DNA of 64,000 bases. It comes from Balamuthia mandrillaris (taxonomy: Eukaryota; Discosea; Longamoebia; Balamuthiidae). The translations under genes and the position numbers were made by a program. Location of the stretch: NCBI GenBank assembly GCA_031835245.1, contig JAVKOQ010000087.1, forward strand, positions 62,001 through 126,000. The letters are read 5' to 3'. Under the pieces are notes generated by a model. The model saw only the letters and a list, made by a program, of their open reading frames with translations, searched no databases and was not told the DNA's origin. Shown one piece after another: positions 23,539-33,281 of the stretch (its first letter is position 1; every line of letters starts with the position of its first letter).

Positions 23539-25021
23539 TTAACCGCTGCCAGGAGAAGAAGGCCTAAAGTGTTGATACGCAATACCTCCGATGACAGCTA
23601 CAGCAGCAACAGCTCCAACGATGGTCCATGTGTCCCATTTTTTTTGGATGGTGGTGGTTTTTGTTGTTGGTGTTGAGGTTTTAAGCTTCTGTGCGGATGA
23701 TTTTAGGGCAGCACGGCTCGCGTCACTTTGCCTCTTCAGTTCAGCCGCACGCAATGCTTTTTGTGAATCTGGAATAACACACAAGAATCGTGAGGAGGGG
23801 GAGGAGGAGGAGGAGGAGGAGGAGGAGGAAGAAGAAAACATAACGCAGAAAGAAAGAAAAATTAGTATAAAGAACGCACCCTCAAACTTCTTCCATTCCT
23901 GTGCGAACAAAGGAGGTATGTCCTTCTCTAACGTCGGGTCTTTAGCCACCGCCATCAAGAAGTACTGTCTCGCAGCCACCAGGTCGTAATGCTCCAATTC
24001 TTGCAAATGGATCAAGCCGAGGTTAAAGCAAGCCATGGGCACCACCTCCTCGCAGCGTTTGTAGTAGGTGATGGCTCGAGGCAAGTCGCGTGGCTGCTTG
24101 CCCATTCCTCCCAAATGATGGAAGAGGGCCACTTGGAAGCAGGCTTGAGAGGAGCCGCCTTCATCCGCAGCACGAAGAAAGAGTTCATAAGCTTTGTCTA
24201 CGTCTTTGGAGAGAGTGAACGTCACTTGTTTTGAGAAAGAGGAGGAGGAGGAGGTGGGGTCGGATTCGCGGAGCCGGAGCTCCATGCCGTTAAGATAGAG
24301 GCGACCTAATTCGCAAAGAGAAGCGGGATGACCTCGTTCTGCTGATACCTGAACGACCGAACAAACGCAAATACATCAAAAGAAGAGCAGGAGAAAGGAA
24401 AGAAAAAAACAAAAAGGTCAATGAAGGAAGGAAGGGAAGGAGGGAGCAAGGGAGGGAAGAAGGGAGGGAGGAAGGAAGGAGGAAGGAGGAGGAAAAATAC
24501 AAAACCTGCAGATAGTTCAAGGCCTTGTCCAGACTCTCTTTGCTCTGCGGGGAGTCCAAGCCCACGCACCCCAATATGAAGAGGGAGTGGGCGTCCATGG
24601 TGGAGAGGTCCTGCCCTCGTCGCGGCCCCGCGATGAGGAACGGCCAGTACTCGTCGCTCTTCTTCTCCAGCTCCAACGTGACCAGACCGGCCTCCCTCTC
24701 CAGGCCCCACATCGAATCCCCTTTCACGGCGGCCACCAAAGTTCCCTTTTTTTTTTTTTCAGGTTTTAACACAACAAGAAAAAAAAAAGCGAAGAGAAGG
24801 AGGGAGAGGAGGATGAACATATATGTGGGTCGAACCTCGATGATGGGGGGTTGCCCTTTGAGGCCGGCCTTGACGGTGGTTTTGGTGATGGAGATGTCGA
24901 GGCTCTGTTTGACGGTGCCTTTGGGCACACGAAAGGCGGCGCTGATCACGTCGGGGGACTCCTGTTGCAGCATGTACATCCCCAGGTAAGAGGAAGAGGA
25001 GGAGTCCGCAGCAGCTTCCAT
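23539..25021 (-). CDS. CS (p23/NudC-like) domain, Sel1 repeats and C-terminal membrane anchor
   Basis: Four exons, 25021-24836, 24745-24506, 24348-23880 and 23768-23539, give 374 residues. The first 110 residues look like a CS domain (VPKGTVKQSLDISITK, GTLVAAVKGDSMWGLE, LELEKKSDEYWPFL), a fold that binds Hsp90-type chaperones. Sel1/TPR-like repeats follow: AHSLFILGCVG, HPASLCELGRLYLNG, DKAYELFLRAADEG, AITYYKRCEE and MACFNLGLIHLQ. The C-terminus has a coiled stretch and TWTIVGAVAAVAVIGGIAYQ, a single tail anchor. A cytosol-facing adaptor on an organelle membrane is an inference. Exon 2 begins after an A-run acceptor. CRE-like sites lie just upstream. Confidence 0.75.
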
Positions 25022-25291
25022 CGTTTTCCCTTTTTCTTCAGTCTTATTTTATTTTGAATATTTCCAGGAAACTTTCATGACGTCACGGAATAGATCATTT
25101 TCAGAAATCGAGATCGGCCAATTATTATTCAATATTTTTGATTTCAGATTGGATGGAGGGCTTCACGACGTCATGGAAAATATCTGCATACTTGAGATGC
25201 TTTAAATGCCTAACATTCCAAAAATTCATTCGCGACAGATGGAAACTTCATAATTTCTTGGAAAATTTTCATCTGAGAGAGAAAAGAAACG
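25022..25291. promoter_or_regulatory. Divergent promoter with CRE-like sites
   Basis: 270 bp between divergent genes, with TGACGTCA at 25078-25085, CGACGTCA at 25167-25174 and an AATATTTTTGATTT stretch. No TATA box is obvious. Confidence 0.45.
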
Positions 25292-25933
25292 ATGGAAGAA
25301 GCTGGTGAGGTGTGTTGTGCCTGCGCGTGGAGGTGGGTCGTGCTGACGGTGGGAGTGGCCGCCGTCCTGTGGATGCTGTGGAAGCGGTTGGTCGTGGGCG
25401 GGGAGGTCCTGAGGGACGCCGCCAAGGCGCGCCGCAGGGGCCTCCACGTGGTCATCACCGGCAGCACCAAGGGGATCGGCCTGGCCCTGGCCTCTGAGTT
25501 TCTTCGTCATGGCGACAGCGTTTGTATTGCATTTTTTTTTCTTTTCAAGTGTTCGTTCTGCTCACATGCAACCACACCTCCAGGTTGTCGTCTCCAGTCG
25601 CTCGTTCGTTTTTCTCTCTTTTCTTTTGTTTATTTTTTGTTTATTTTTTGTTCCCCAAAATAGTTTTTTTTTCATGTTTTGCTTTGGCTAAAAACTACAA
25701 AGGGAGGAGCATGTCAGCAAGGCGGTTTCTCAGCTTCAACAGCAGCTGTCCTCTTCCTCGTCAGGGCAAATGGTCGTTGGCTACCCGTGTGACGTGACGG
25801 TAGGGGAGCAGGTGAACGGCTTGGCTGCCTTTGCGAAGAAGCAGCTCGGTTCTATCGACATTTGGATCAACAATGCGTTTGTTCTGCTCTCCATTCTGCG
25901 CCTATGCTTCTTCTATGCTTTTCTCGTTCTCTC

Positions 25934-25978
<45 letters not shown>

Positions 25979-26011
25979 GTCTCCCTCCTTTCTCTCTCAA
26001 TTCTCTTAATG

Positions 26012-26055
<44 letters not shown>

Positions 26056-26310
26056 CCTTCTCTCTCCTCTGCTCTCCTCCTCTCCGTGTTTCTTTGCAAC
26101 TCATTTCACAAAACAAACTCCAAACAAAGTGGAGTTTCTCAAGAAGAAAAATGTGAATTGTGGAAGACTCCAGAGGAAGTGCTTCGCTCGGTGGTGAACA
26201 CCAATCTATTGGGATGTTTGTTGGGCTGCAAAGCTGCCATTCGCCTCATGCTCAAACAGCCCAATGGAGGTGACGTGTTTAACATGGATGGCGCTGGTGC
26301 CAATGGAATG

Positions 26311-26358
<48 letters not shown>

Positions 26359-26843
26359 TATCTACTTTTGGTCCTATATACCATCCTTATTGTGACCCTT
26401 TTACTTTTGGCAACAGACGACAGCCAACTTTGCAGTGTATGGCGCTACCAAACATGCTTTGCCTCAACTCATGAAGACCCTCCGGGCTGAAACCAAAGGA
26501 ACAAAGGTTTTCCTTCTCCTTCTCCTCCTGCCTTTTTGCCTTGTCTCTCAAAACAAATATGCAACAACAACAGGTCGGAGTTCATACAGTATCTCCTGGA
26601 ATGGTTATAACCGACTTACTCTTGAGCGGCAACCGCAACCGAAGAGCTCTTTCCATCTTCAACATATTGGCCGAACGACCTGAAACGGTGGCTCGTTGGA
26701 TGGTCCCTCGCATCAGAGGCGTGCGTGGAAGCGGCAGGTACATTCGTTTTCTCACCCTGGATGGAGTCTTGTGGCGCTTCCTCACTGCCTGGAAGAGACG
26801 AAATCGGTTTTTCGACCTGTCTTCCTCTTCTTCAAGTGAGTAA
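25292..26843 (+). CDS. Short-chain dehydrogenase of the chlorophyll(ide) b reductase (NYC1/NOL) type
   Basis: Six exons, 25292-25519, 25584-25603 (20 nt), 25703-25876, 26130-26310, 26417-26506 and 26574-26843, give 320 residues. An N-terminal membrane segment (VVLTVGVAAVLWMLW) precedes the NADPH site TGSTKGIG. WINNAG and the catalytic YGATK motif follow. The blocks NTNLLGCLLGCKAAI, GGDVFNMDGAGANG, VHTVSPGMVITDLLL and FNILAERPETVARWMVPRIR are the ones that mark plant and algal NYC1/NOL proteins, which reduce the 7-formyl group of chlorophyll b. In a seemingly non-photosynthetic protist the substrate is open; pigment from algal food is one possibility. It ends 24 bp from the stop of the F-box/ankyrin gene. 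Confidence 0.86.
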
Positions 26844-26867
26844 AGCATTTTAAAAACAAACTTCAGT

Positions 26868-29449
26868 CTATTCGAGCATATTTTTGGACCGTAAAGCGTT
26901 CCTAATAAACTCAACCATCGGTTCGTTCTTTGAGTTGACGGCAATGTCTAGTGGTGTCTCATTATCCACATTCTTCTGAAGAAGCATTCTATAAACATCA
27001 TCTTCGCCATTCGTAGCCTTCGTCTTCTCTTCACCATCCTCTTTTTTCTTCTTCGCCGTCAGCAAAACATAGTGGAGCAGTTGGGTGTTTCCAGCTACGG
27101 CCAAATGGTGACAAGGAGTGTTCTTCCATCGATCGGTTGCTGTGCAGTCCGCTCCTAAGGAGAGAAGCAGCTCCACTAATGCCACCCTGTTCCAGTGGCA
27201 GGCGTAATGCAGTACCTGTTTATGCTTTGTTTAGTGTCCTTACTTGCTGATGTAAAGCAGAAATGAAGGAACGTACAGTTTCCCTGTTGTCATTCCTCCA
27301 ATTTATTATATCGTTTCCGCTATGTTCTAACATCACTTTAAATACAGGCACACATCCTTATGTTGTTTGTTCAAGAATAAAATAAATAAGAACAAGCTCG
27401 CTTGCTTGATTTGTGTTTTCCCAAAAGGCGAAAACACAGACGAGCAAAAAGAAGAAGGAAGAAGGAAGAAGGAAGAGGAAGAAGAAGAAAAAGAAGAACA
27501 AGGCGAAGAAGAACAAGAATCAAGAATCAAAGATAAGAGAGAGAAACGTACCCATATAAGCAGCATAGTGAGGTGGTGTTTGTCCTTGTTTGTTGCGAGC
27601 AGCTAAATTTGCTCCTTTGTCCAATAAATACTTTGTCTTGAAGAAAGAGAAGCGGAAAAGATAAGATTCAAGGAAGATTAGCGGAACAAGCAAAAAGAAA
27701 GAAAGACAGAAAACGGGACATTACAATTTCAGCATCTGACTTTTCAGCGGCCCAATGCAGAGCGGTTTTGCCGTTCTGATCCATTTGCTCCACATCGTAT
27801 TTTTCTTCTTCTATTAACTGTATAACTCTTTTCAAGTCTTTTTCTTTGGCCTTATTATCAAAAGGAATATCAGATAGAGTCTTCACAGGAAACAAGAATG
27901 AGAAACGCGAAAAGAACAAAGAGAAAGAGAAAAAATATAGGAGAGAACGAGAAGAAAGAGAGGAGCCAGAAAAGAGATATGCAAAAACAAACCGCGCTGC
28001 AAAGGGGAGCATTTGGGATTTTACTGTCAAAGAAACGAAGAACTTGGCTCCAACCCAATTCCACAGCGACCCTTCGAGGCGTTTTTCCTTCGTTGTCAAC
28101 AATGGACATGGAGGCACCCAAGTTCACCAATAACTCTATCACCGCCAAGTAGTTTCCATCAACGGCATAATGTAATGCCTTGTTTGTTTGCCAAAGTAAA
28201 AAAAAAATGAGGCATGAAAAGAATAAATGAGTTAACAACAGTTAAAAAAAATACAAACAAACAAACAAAAAAGAAAGAAAGAAAGAGAACCGTTCTACCA
28301 CGATTGCACTTGGCGTTGATGTCGATACCTTTGTCAAGTAACGCGTGCATCTGTGAACAAGAGAAAGAATGATTAAGAAGAAAGGAGAACGCAGAAAAGA
28401 AGAAGGGCAGGAAAGAAGAGTACTTGGGCTTGTTCCACAGCAAACAGCCTAACAAGAAGGCCGGTATGTTGCACACGAGAGGTGGCCACTATCAACAAAT
28501 GGTGCAACAACGTCCGCCCGTCTTCATCCTTCATGTTGATCTTGAAGAAAAAAAAAGCAGCGTTTGAGCAAAGTAACAAAAACACAAGATCGACAAATTA
28601 ATAACAAAAGACAAGAACAGAAAATAAAATACAAAGAAAAAAGAAAAAGAAATAGAAAAAAGAAAACTAAAATAATCAAGAAACACAAATAACATATATT
28701 AAATATAAAGAAACAAAGAAAAAGAAAAAAGAAAAAAGAAAAAAGAAAAAAGAAAAAAGAAAAAAGAAAAAAGAAAACTAAATAATCAAGAAACACAAAT
28801 AACATATATTAAATATAAAGAAACAAAGAAAAAGAAAAAAGAAAAAAGAAAAAAGAAAAAAGAAAAAAGAAAAAAGAAAAAAGAAAAAAGAAAAAAAAAG
28901 AAAAAAGAAAAAAGAAAAAAGAAAAAAGAAAAAAGAAAAAGAAAAAGAAAAGAAAAAGAAAAGCAACAAAAGAAAAAAAAGAAAAACAAAAAAAGAACAA
29001 AAATGTAAGAAAAGATTCAAAAACATTGCAAGTAACAAAAAAAAGAAAAGAAAAAAGAAAAAGAAACAGAAAAAAGAAGAAGAAAAATGAAAATGTGAAA
29101 GCATCTTGTAACTTACCTCGAAATCTTTTGCAAGGTTTTCTTTAAACGCTGCTAAATTGGTCTCTTTCATGGACTCAAGGATCGCGTTATAAATGTCGCG
29201 CTGCTTCGAGGCCGCCAACTTCCAGTCGAACTCGCCCTCTTGTTGCTGCTGCTGCCGCAGCAGCAGGCCCTTGCAGGGCTCCTCCACGCGGCACAGCCGG
29301 CAGAACGCGCCGCGCCAAAGGGCAGGGTCCCCCGCCAGCCGCTTCCATGCCGAGTGCGCAGCCGCCGCGTTGCAGAGGTCCCTGGGCGACGTCAAGAAGG
29401 AGAACACATGCACGGAGAGCTCCTCAGGGAGGTCATGGGCAAAGGACAT
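26868..29449 (-). CDS. F-box and ankyrin-repeat protein
   Basis: Eight exons, 29449-29117, 28540-28424, 28350-28291, 28178-27993, 27880-27725, 27636-27552, 27356-27277 and 27215-26868, give 454 residues. The N-terminus is an F-box (LPEELSVHVFSFLTSPRDLC, WRGAFCRLC). At least six ankyrin repeats follow, for example DEDGRTLLHHLL, NKALHYAVDGNYLAVIELLV, NGKTALHWAAEKSDAEI, KQGQTPPHYAAYMG and RETVLHYACHWNRVALVELL. The layout suggests a substrate receptor of an SCF ubiquitin ligase. The first intron (28541-29116) is unusually long and is built of AAAAAG-type repeats (CTTTTT on the sense strand). Confidence 0.88.
28595..29090. repeat. Intronic (AAAAAG)n region with an internal duplication
   Basis: Most of intron 1 of the F-box/ankyrin gene. 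A unit with ATAATCAAGAAACACAAATA occurs at about 28671 and again about 110 bp on, at about 28781, each followed by AAAAAG arrays, so the array grew partly by tandem duplication. Confidence 0.8.
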
Positions 29450-29506
29450 CGAGAGAACGGGTTTCTTACTTTTTTTTTTGTTCTTCTCTGCAAGGTGTTT
29501 GGATCA

Positions 29507-29579
29507 CGTCGACATGTAGGCACTGTCGACAAAATATTGCACTTTTTCGTCGACTTTTCGGATCAATTTTGTGTCGACA
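29507..29579. promoter_or_regulatory. Cluster of four GTCGAC palindromes upstream of the F-box/ankyrin gene
   Basis: CGTCGACA at 29507-29514, TGTCGACA at 29524-29531, CGTCGACT at 29548-29555 and TGTCGACA at 29572-29579, spaced about 17-24 bp, 58-130 bp upstream of the start codon. A dense, evenly spaced palindrome cluster in a core-promoter position suggests a binding site for a dimeric factor. Confidence 0.55.
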
Positions 29580-30084
29580 CAACAGCTTTACATATTAGCG
29601 CACTTTATCTCTCATCTATCACTGATAGCAGTTCTATCTTGGTTGTTTTATCGAGATATGAATAAGAAGCCTGAATCATTGGGTCAATAATTCAATCGTG
29701 TTACTGTTCAGTCCAATTGGGGGAAATTGACAAGAACGAGATTTATTTTTGAAGACGTTTTGTAGACGGCAAAATAAATCTCCCAAACAAAAACTACACG
29801 AAAAAAATGTCCCGTAGAAAATCTACGCTAACACTTTGTTTTGTGTTACACCATAAAAATCGGTTTTTTGGAATCTGCTGTAATCTCCGGGTGGCTTGGT
29901 CGTACAGAACGAAGGCACAATGAGACTGAAGAAGTTGAAAAGAAACTCCTACGGCTGAACGTTTGTTCCTGGAAAACGCTATGGCCTGTATTCCTTGAGA
30001 AGCCAATGTTAAAAGCAAAGGAGAAGGAGAGTGCTCACTTACTTCCTCAATTTGAATTGCTTGCCTTTCATTTGATGATTCTTT

Positions 30085-31262
30085 TGGTTGGTGTGTGCCT
30101 TTTTGTCACTTTCTTCGATCTGGATTCTCATTAGCCCACTGCCACATGGTAAGTGCTGTTTGCATGGCTTCCATTGCTGGTTTACCCTCAGCCACAAGCT
30201 TTTGCATTGTTCTTTCCATAAAGTCATGTGACATCTAAACAAGCTCACATTAAAAAACCATCGTTACTGATGAGAGAAAAGAGAGAGAGAAAAAAAGAGA
30301 AAGAGAGAAAGCAAGAAAGAGAGAGAAAGAGAGAGAAAGAGAAAAAAAGAGAGAAAGAGAGAAAGGGAGAGAGATAGAGAGAAAGAGAGAAAGAAAAAGA
30401 GAGAAAGAAATAAAGCAAGAGAGAAAGAGAGAGAGAGAGAGAGAAAGATGAAGAGACCACAAAGAGAAAACTGAGGCATTACCTTTTCTTTTGTCTCTCT
30501 TTTTTTGTTGCTTTGAGGCCCATTCTTTATCTTCTTGTTCCTCAAAGATATCTAAATAAGGGCTGATGTCTGTTACATTGTGGCTTTTCATAAATCTTCT
30601 CTTTTTACAAGTATCCAAGCTTGGGCAAGATGTGCATAGCTGTGATGAACAGGAAGGACATATCTTGTTCTTTGTTCCACTTTGCAAGCAATGCTTTCCA
30701 GTTGCAAGTCCATGGTGACAGGTAGCGCAGTACTTGAGATGTTGATGGGGAATAACCCTGCGGATCAAGAAAGGGACGGCACGTAAGCGACTCTGGGTTT
30801 ATTCACAAGAAAAGGGGTGTGGACCAAAGTGTGTGCTTTGAATGTGTCGTGAGGAAAAGGGGAAAATAAAAAGGGCGAGAAAAATTGGAGGTATCGGGGA
30901 GAGTGTCGACAAGAAGTCATAATAGTTGGTTTTCCAACAGAGAGTTGGTTCTTTTTTCTTCAAGGTGCTTTGTTCCTGTTCCTTTTCTTTTTTTTCCACC
31001 ACTTAGAAACCATAGCAGCATAAAAGCAAATTAACAAAAAGAAAAATACCTGGATGAGCCTCAGTAGAATCTTTTTGAAAAGGTAACTTATTTTTAAAGA
31101 TGACTGTTACAACTTCATTATTCTTGACAAAACATTGGAGCAGTGCCTCTTTCATCAATGCACATCTATCCTTCTTGAGGCATTGAACAATCTCTTTGTT
31201 ATCTGCTTCTTTGGCCAATTCAGTGATAGTGTTGAAGGTATCACCAATGGTATATGTCTTGG
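30085..31262 (-). CDS. Cys-rich protein encoded inside the DNA transposon (exons incomplete)
   Basis: Open segments on the minus strand: about 31260-31050 (FPKTYTIGDTFNTITELAKE, LKKDRCALMKEALLQCFVKN), about 30758-30484 (a zinc-binding-like block KYCATCHHGLATGKHC, KICPSCSSQLCTSCPSLDTC, then a charged tail) and about 30218-30085 (MSHDFMERTMQKLVAEGKPA, MWQWANENPD). GT and AG sites border these pieces but I could not reconcile every phase. It may be the accessory protein many PIF/Harbinger-type elements carry, or a captured host gene. The intron contains TGTCGACA (30904-30911), the octamer seen in host promoters. Confidence 0.4.
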
Positions 31263-31298
31263 GAAAACACAGTCGCAGTTTTTCAAAAGAATTTGATC

Positions 31299-31545
31299 AA
31301 TCAAAATCACAAACCACAAACAAACCACAAACAAAACTACGAACCACAAATTCTAGAATGGTGTGGTTTGTGGCTCAGTTTGTAGTATTTGTTGGCACGT
31401 TTTTATTGGTGTGACGTTTTTTTATAAACTCCAATTGGTGCGGAGTTTTTTTTATAAACTCCAATTGGTTGATACAAAACCGAAAAAATAGTGTACCTTT
31501 TTCTAAACTACAAACCACAAACAAACCACAAAATACCACAAAAGT
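31299..31545. repeat. ACAAACCACAAA repeats and a tandem 26-bp motif
   Basis: CACAAACCACAAACAAACCA lies at about 31306 and again at about 31511, with partly inverted copies near 31362 (GGTTTGTGG). Between them TTTTTTTATAAACTCCAATT is repeated at about 31418 and 31449. This looks like a small repeat or a nested element. The CTCCAATTGG core echoes the transposon terminal repeat. Confidence 0.55.
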
Positions 31546-31831
31546 CACAAATATGAACTTAGCAAATTCATGGCCCACAAAGTTAGTAAAATTTTTATTC
31601 TTTCTATTGTAGTGTGTTTTTGAGGTTTTTTTCCAAACATAGGCAACATCTTCATAGTTGGGATACTTTAATCTCCGAGTGGCTTGGTAGTACAGAACGA
31701 ACCCGAAAGTCTTATTTAGGGCTCTCATTAAGCTCTATAGCTTTAATTTGGAATATTTTACAAAACTATATTACTATCACTTGGGCGTTCATAACAACAT
31801 TTCCTGTGGATGCTTTACTTTCTTAGGGTTT

Positions 31832-32413
31832 ACCCAACAGAAGATCAAGCAAGTGCACTGCTTCATGTAGACCGAAAAACTTGTATACCAGCATTTAGAT
31901 ACAGTACGTAATTATTTTTAGTTTTAGGAAGCTTCTTGCCCAATAGCCAAGCCAACTATTGTAGATGAGAAGGACTTTTATTGTGGAAAATGTAAGCAGC
32001 ATACCCTCAAGTATGAAGTTGGTGTTCACCTACATACTGGCCAAATTGTGTGGGTTTATGGAGGGATAATGGGTTCTATGCATGATTTGACAATTGCAAA
32101 GCTTAAGCTTGTTCATGAACTGGAAACAAAAGAACAGGTGACATCTGACAAAGGATATATTGGACACCCTGCTTTTCTCACTCCTTATGAAGGTCCATGG
32201 GATACTTTAACAGAAGAGCAAAAAATATGGAATAAGCTGCATACCAAAACCCACTGGGCTAATGTTGAACGTTTAAATCATCGTTTAAAGATCTGGCGTT
32301 GCTTAAAAGTGAGTTGGCGTCATGAACATACTCAACACCATCAAGCCTTTTATGTGATTGCCAAAATGACAAATGTTGAGCTTTTATTTACTCCTTTAAG
32401 GAAAAACAAATAA
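31832..32413 (+). CDS. DDE transposase (DDE_Tnp_4-like), 5' end unclear
   Basis: After a short exon (YPTEDQASALLHVDRKTCIP) and a small intron-like gap near 31904-31927, the frame runs to a stop at 32411. The first catalytic Asp is in PTIVDEKDFYCGKCKQH, followed by KYEVGVHLHTGQIVWVYGG. The second is in GSMHDLTIAK, then SDKGYIGHPAFLTPYEGP, and the final Glu is in HWANVERLNHRLK. The N-terminal DNA-binding region is not recognisable, so the copy may be truncated there. Confidence 0.65.
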
Positions 32414-33091
32414 ATCATTCTATTTCCCCCAATTGGAGTGTTCACCCATTAGAGTTTCTTTTTTGCCCAAAATAATGCATTTTTTGGTGATTGTACAAAG
32501 ATAACAGAATGTTGGGGCCAACACACCAGCATGTTCTTCTTCTCTTTGTTGCGGCTTGTATCGGGTTCATCCCCTTGGAAGGCACAGTACTGCGCTGGAG
32601 GAATGCTGGTATAAGCAGTCATTGGTCTGTTAACAGTCTATTTATTTGTTTTGAGGAACACGTTGGTATTTTGTATTCATCTCGTGTATTATTATGCCAA
32701 CACAAGGGATGACCCGACGAATTGGATCGAGGACGGCACGGGAGCTGCACACATTCCAACCAAAGAAGACGACGCTGTGCTCGGTGGCACTGTGGACTTA
32801 CGTTTTTATGGCGTCTATACTGTTACCATTAATGTTTTGTATCAGTACCCTTTCTTAACTTTTTCATTTCATTCTTCTATTTCTTTTCTTCTTCTCCTTC
32901 TTGATCTTGTTCTTCTTTGTTAACAATACTGTTCTTAACATACACAAACAGAGGAGAGACCGACCGGTGGAAGTTCATAGCCTAACCCTTGAACAGTGCG
33001 AGATTTGTGCAGCTGACCTTTTGGAAGATAAATACAGCGTGTGGAACGGAACCGCATATCGGCAACTGGACGACAGGTATGCAGCGGACCC

Positions 33092-33281
33092 TGTTAGCAG
33101 AGTAAATAGGTATATGGGAAAAGAGTATGTATTGTAGTCTGTTAACTGTAGAGATAAACATAAAGATAGTGTTGGTATAAAAAGGATTGGTATCGTGGTC
33201 CTTGTGGTGGTTTCGTGTTGTCGTGTTCGTGTTCGTTCCTTCCTTATGTGGGTAATGAGATGAGGGGTCACTCAATTAACA
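33092..33281 (-). repeat. LTR at the 3' end of the Copia element
   Basis: 190 bp beginning TGTTAATTGAG and ending CTCTGCTAACA on the element strand, directly after the polypurine tract and directly before the GACCC flank. The pol stop codon lies within its first bases. Confidence 0.75.

Larger units (their letters stand above)
29881..31701. repeat. 33-bp direct repeat inside the transposon
   Basis: A 33-bp unit beginning TAATCTCCGGGTGGCTTGG occurs at 29881-29913 and, with two mismatches, at 31669-31701 in the same orientation. Its ends do not coincide with the terminal repeats. Confidence 0.7.
29711..32438 (+). mobile_element. PIF/Harbinger- or IS5-like DDE DNA transposon
   Basis: Terminal inverted repeats: TCCAATTGGGGGAAAT at 29712-29727 and its reverse complement at 32422-32437. 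The outer flanks carry an identical TGTTCA (29705-29710 and 32439-32444), a candidate 6-bp target duplication. PIF/Harbinger elements normally give 3 bp, so the family call is tentative. The element holds a DDE transposase on the plus strand near its right end and spliced, cysteine-rich coding sequence on the minus strand. It ends about 70 bp before the ATG of receptor copy A. Confidence 0.68.

Noticed and set aside
29881-29913. tRNA-like A-box (GTGGCTTGGTCG) suggesting a SINE
   Set aside because: No B-box or cloverleaf could be found downstream on either strand.
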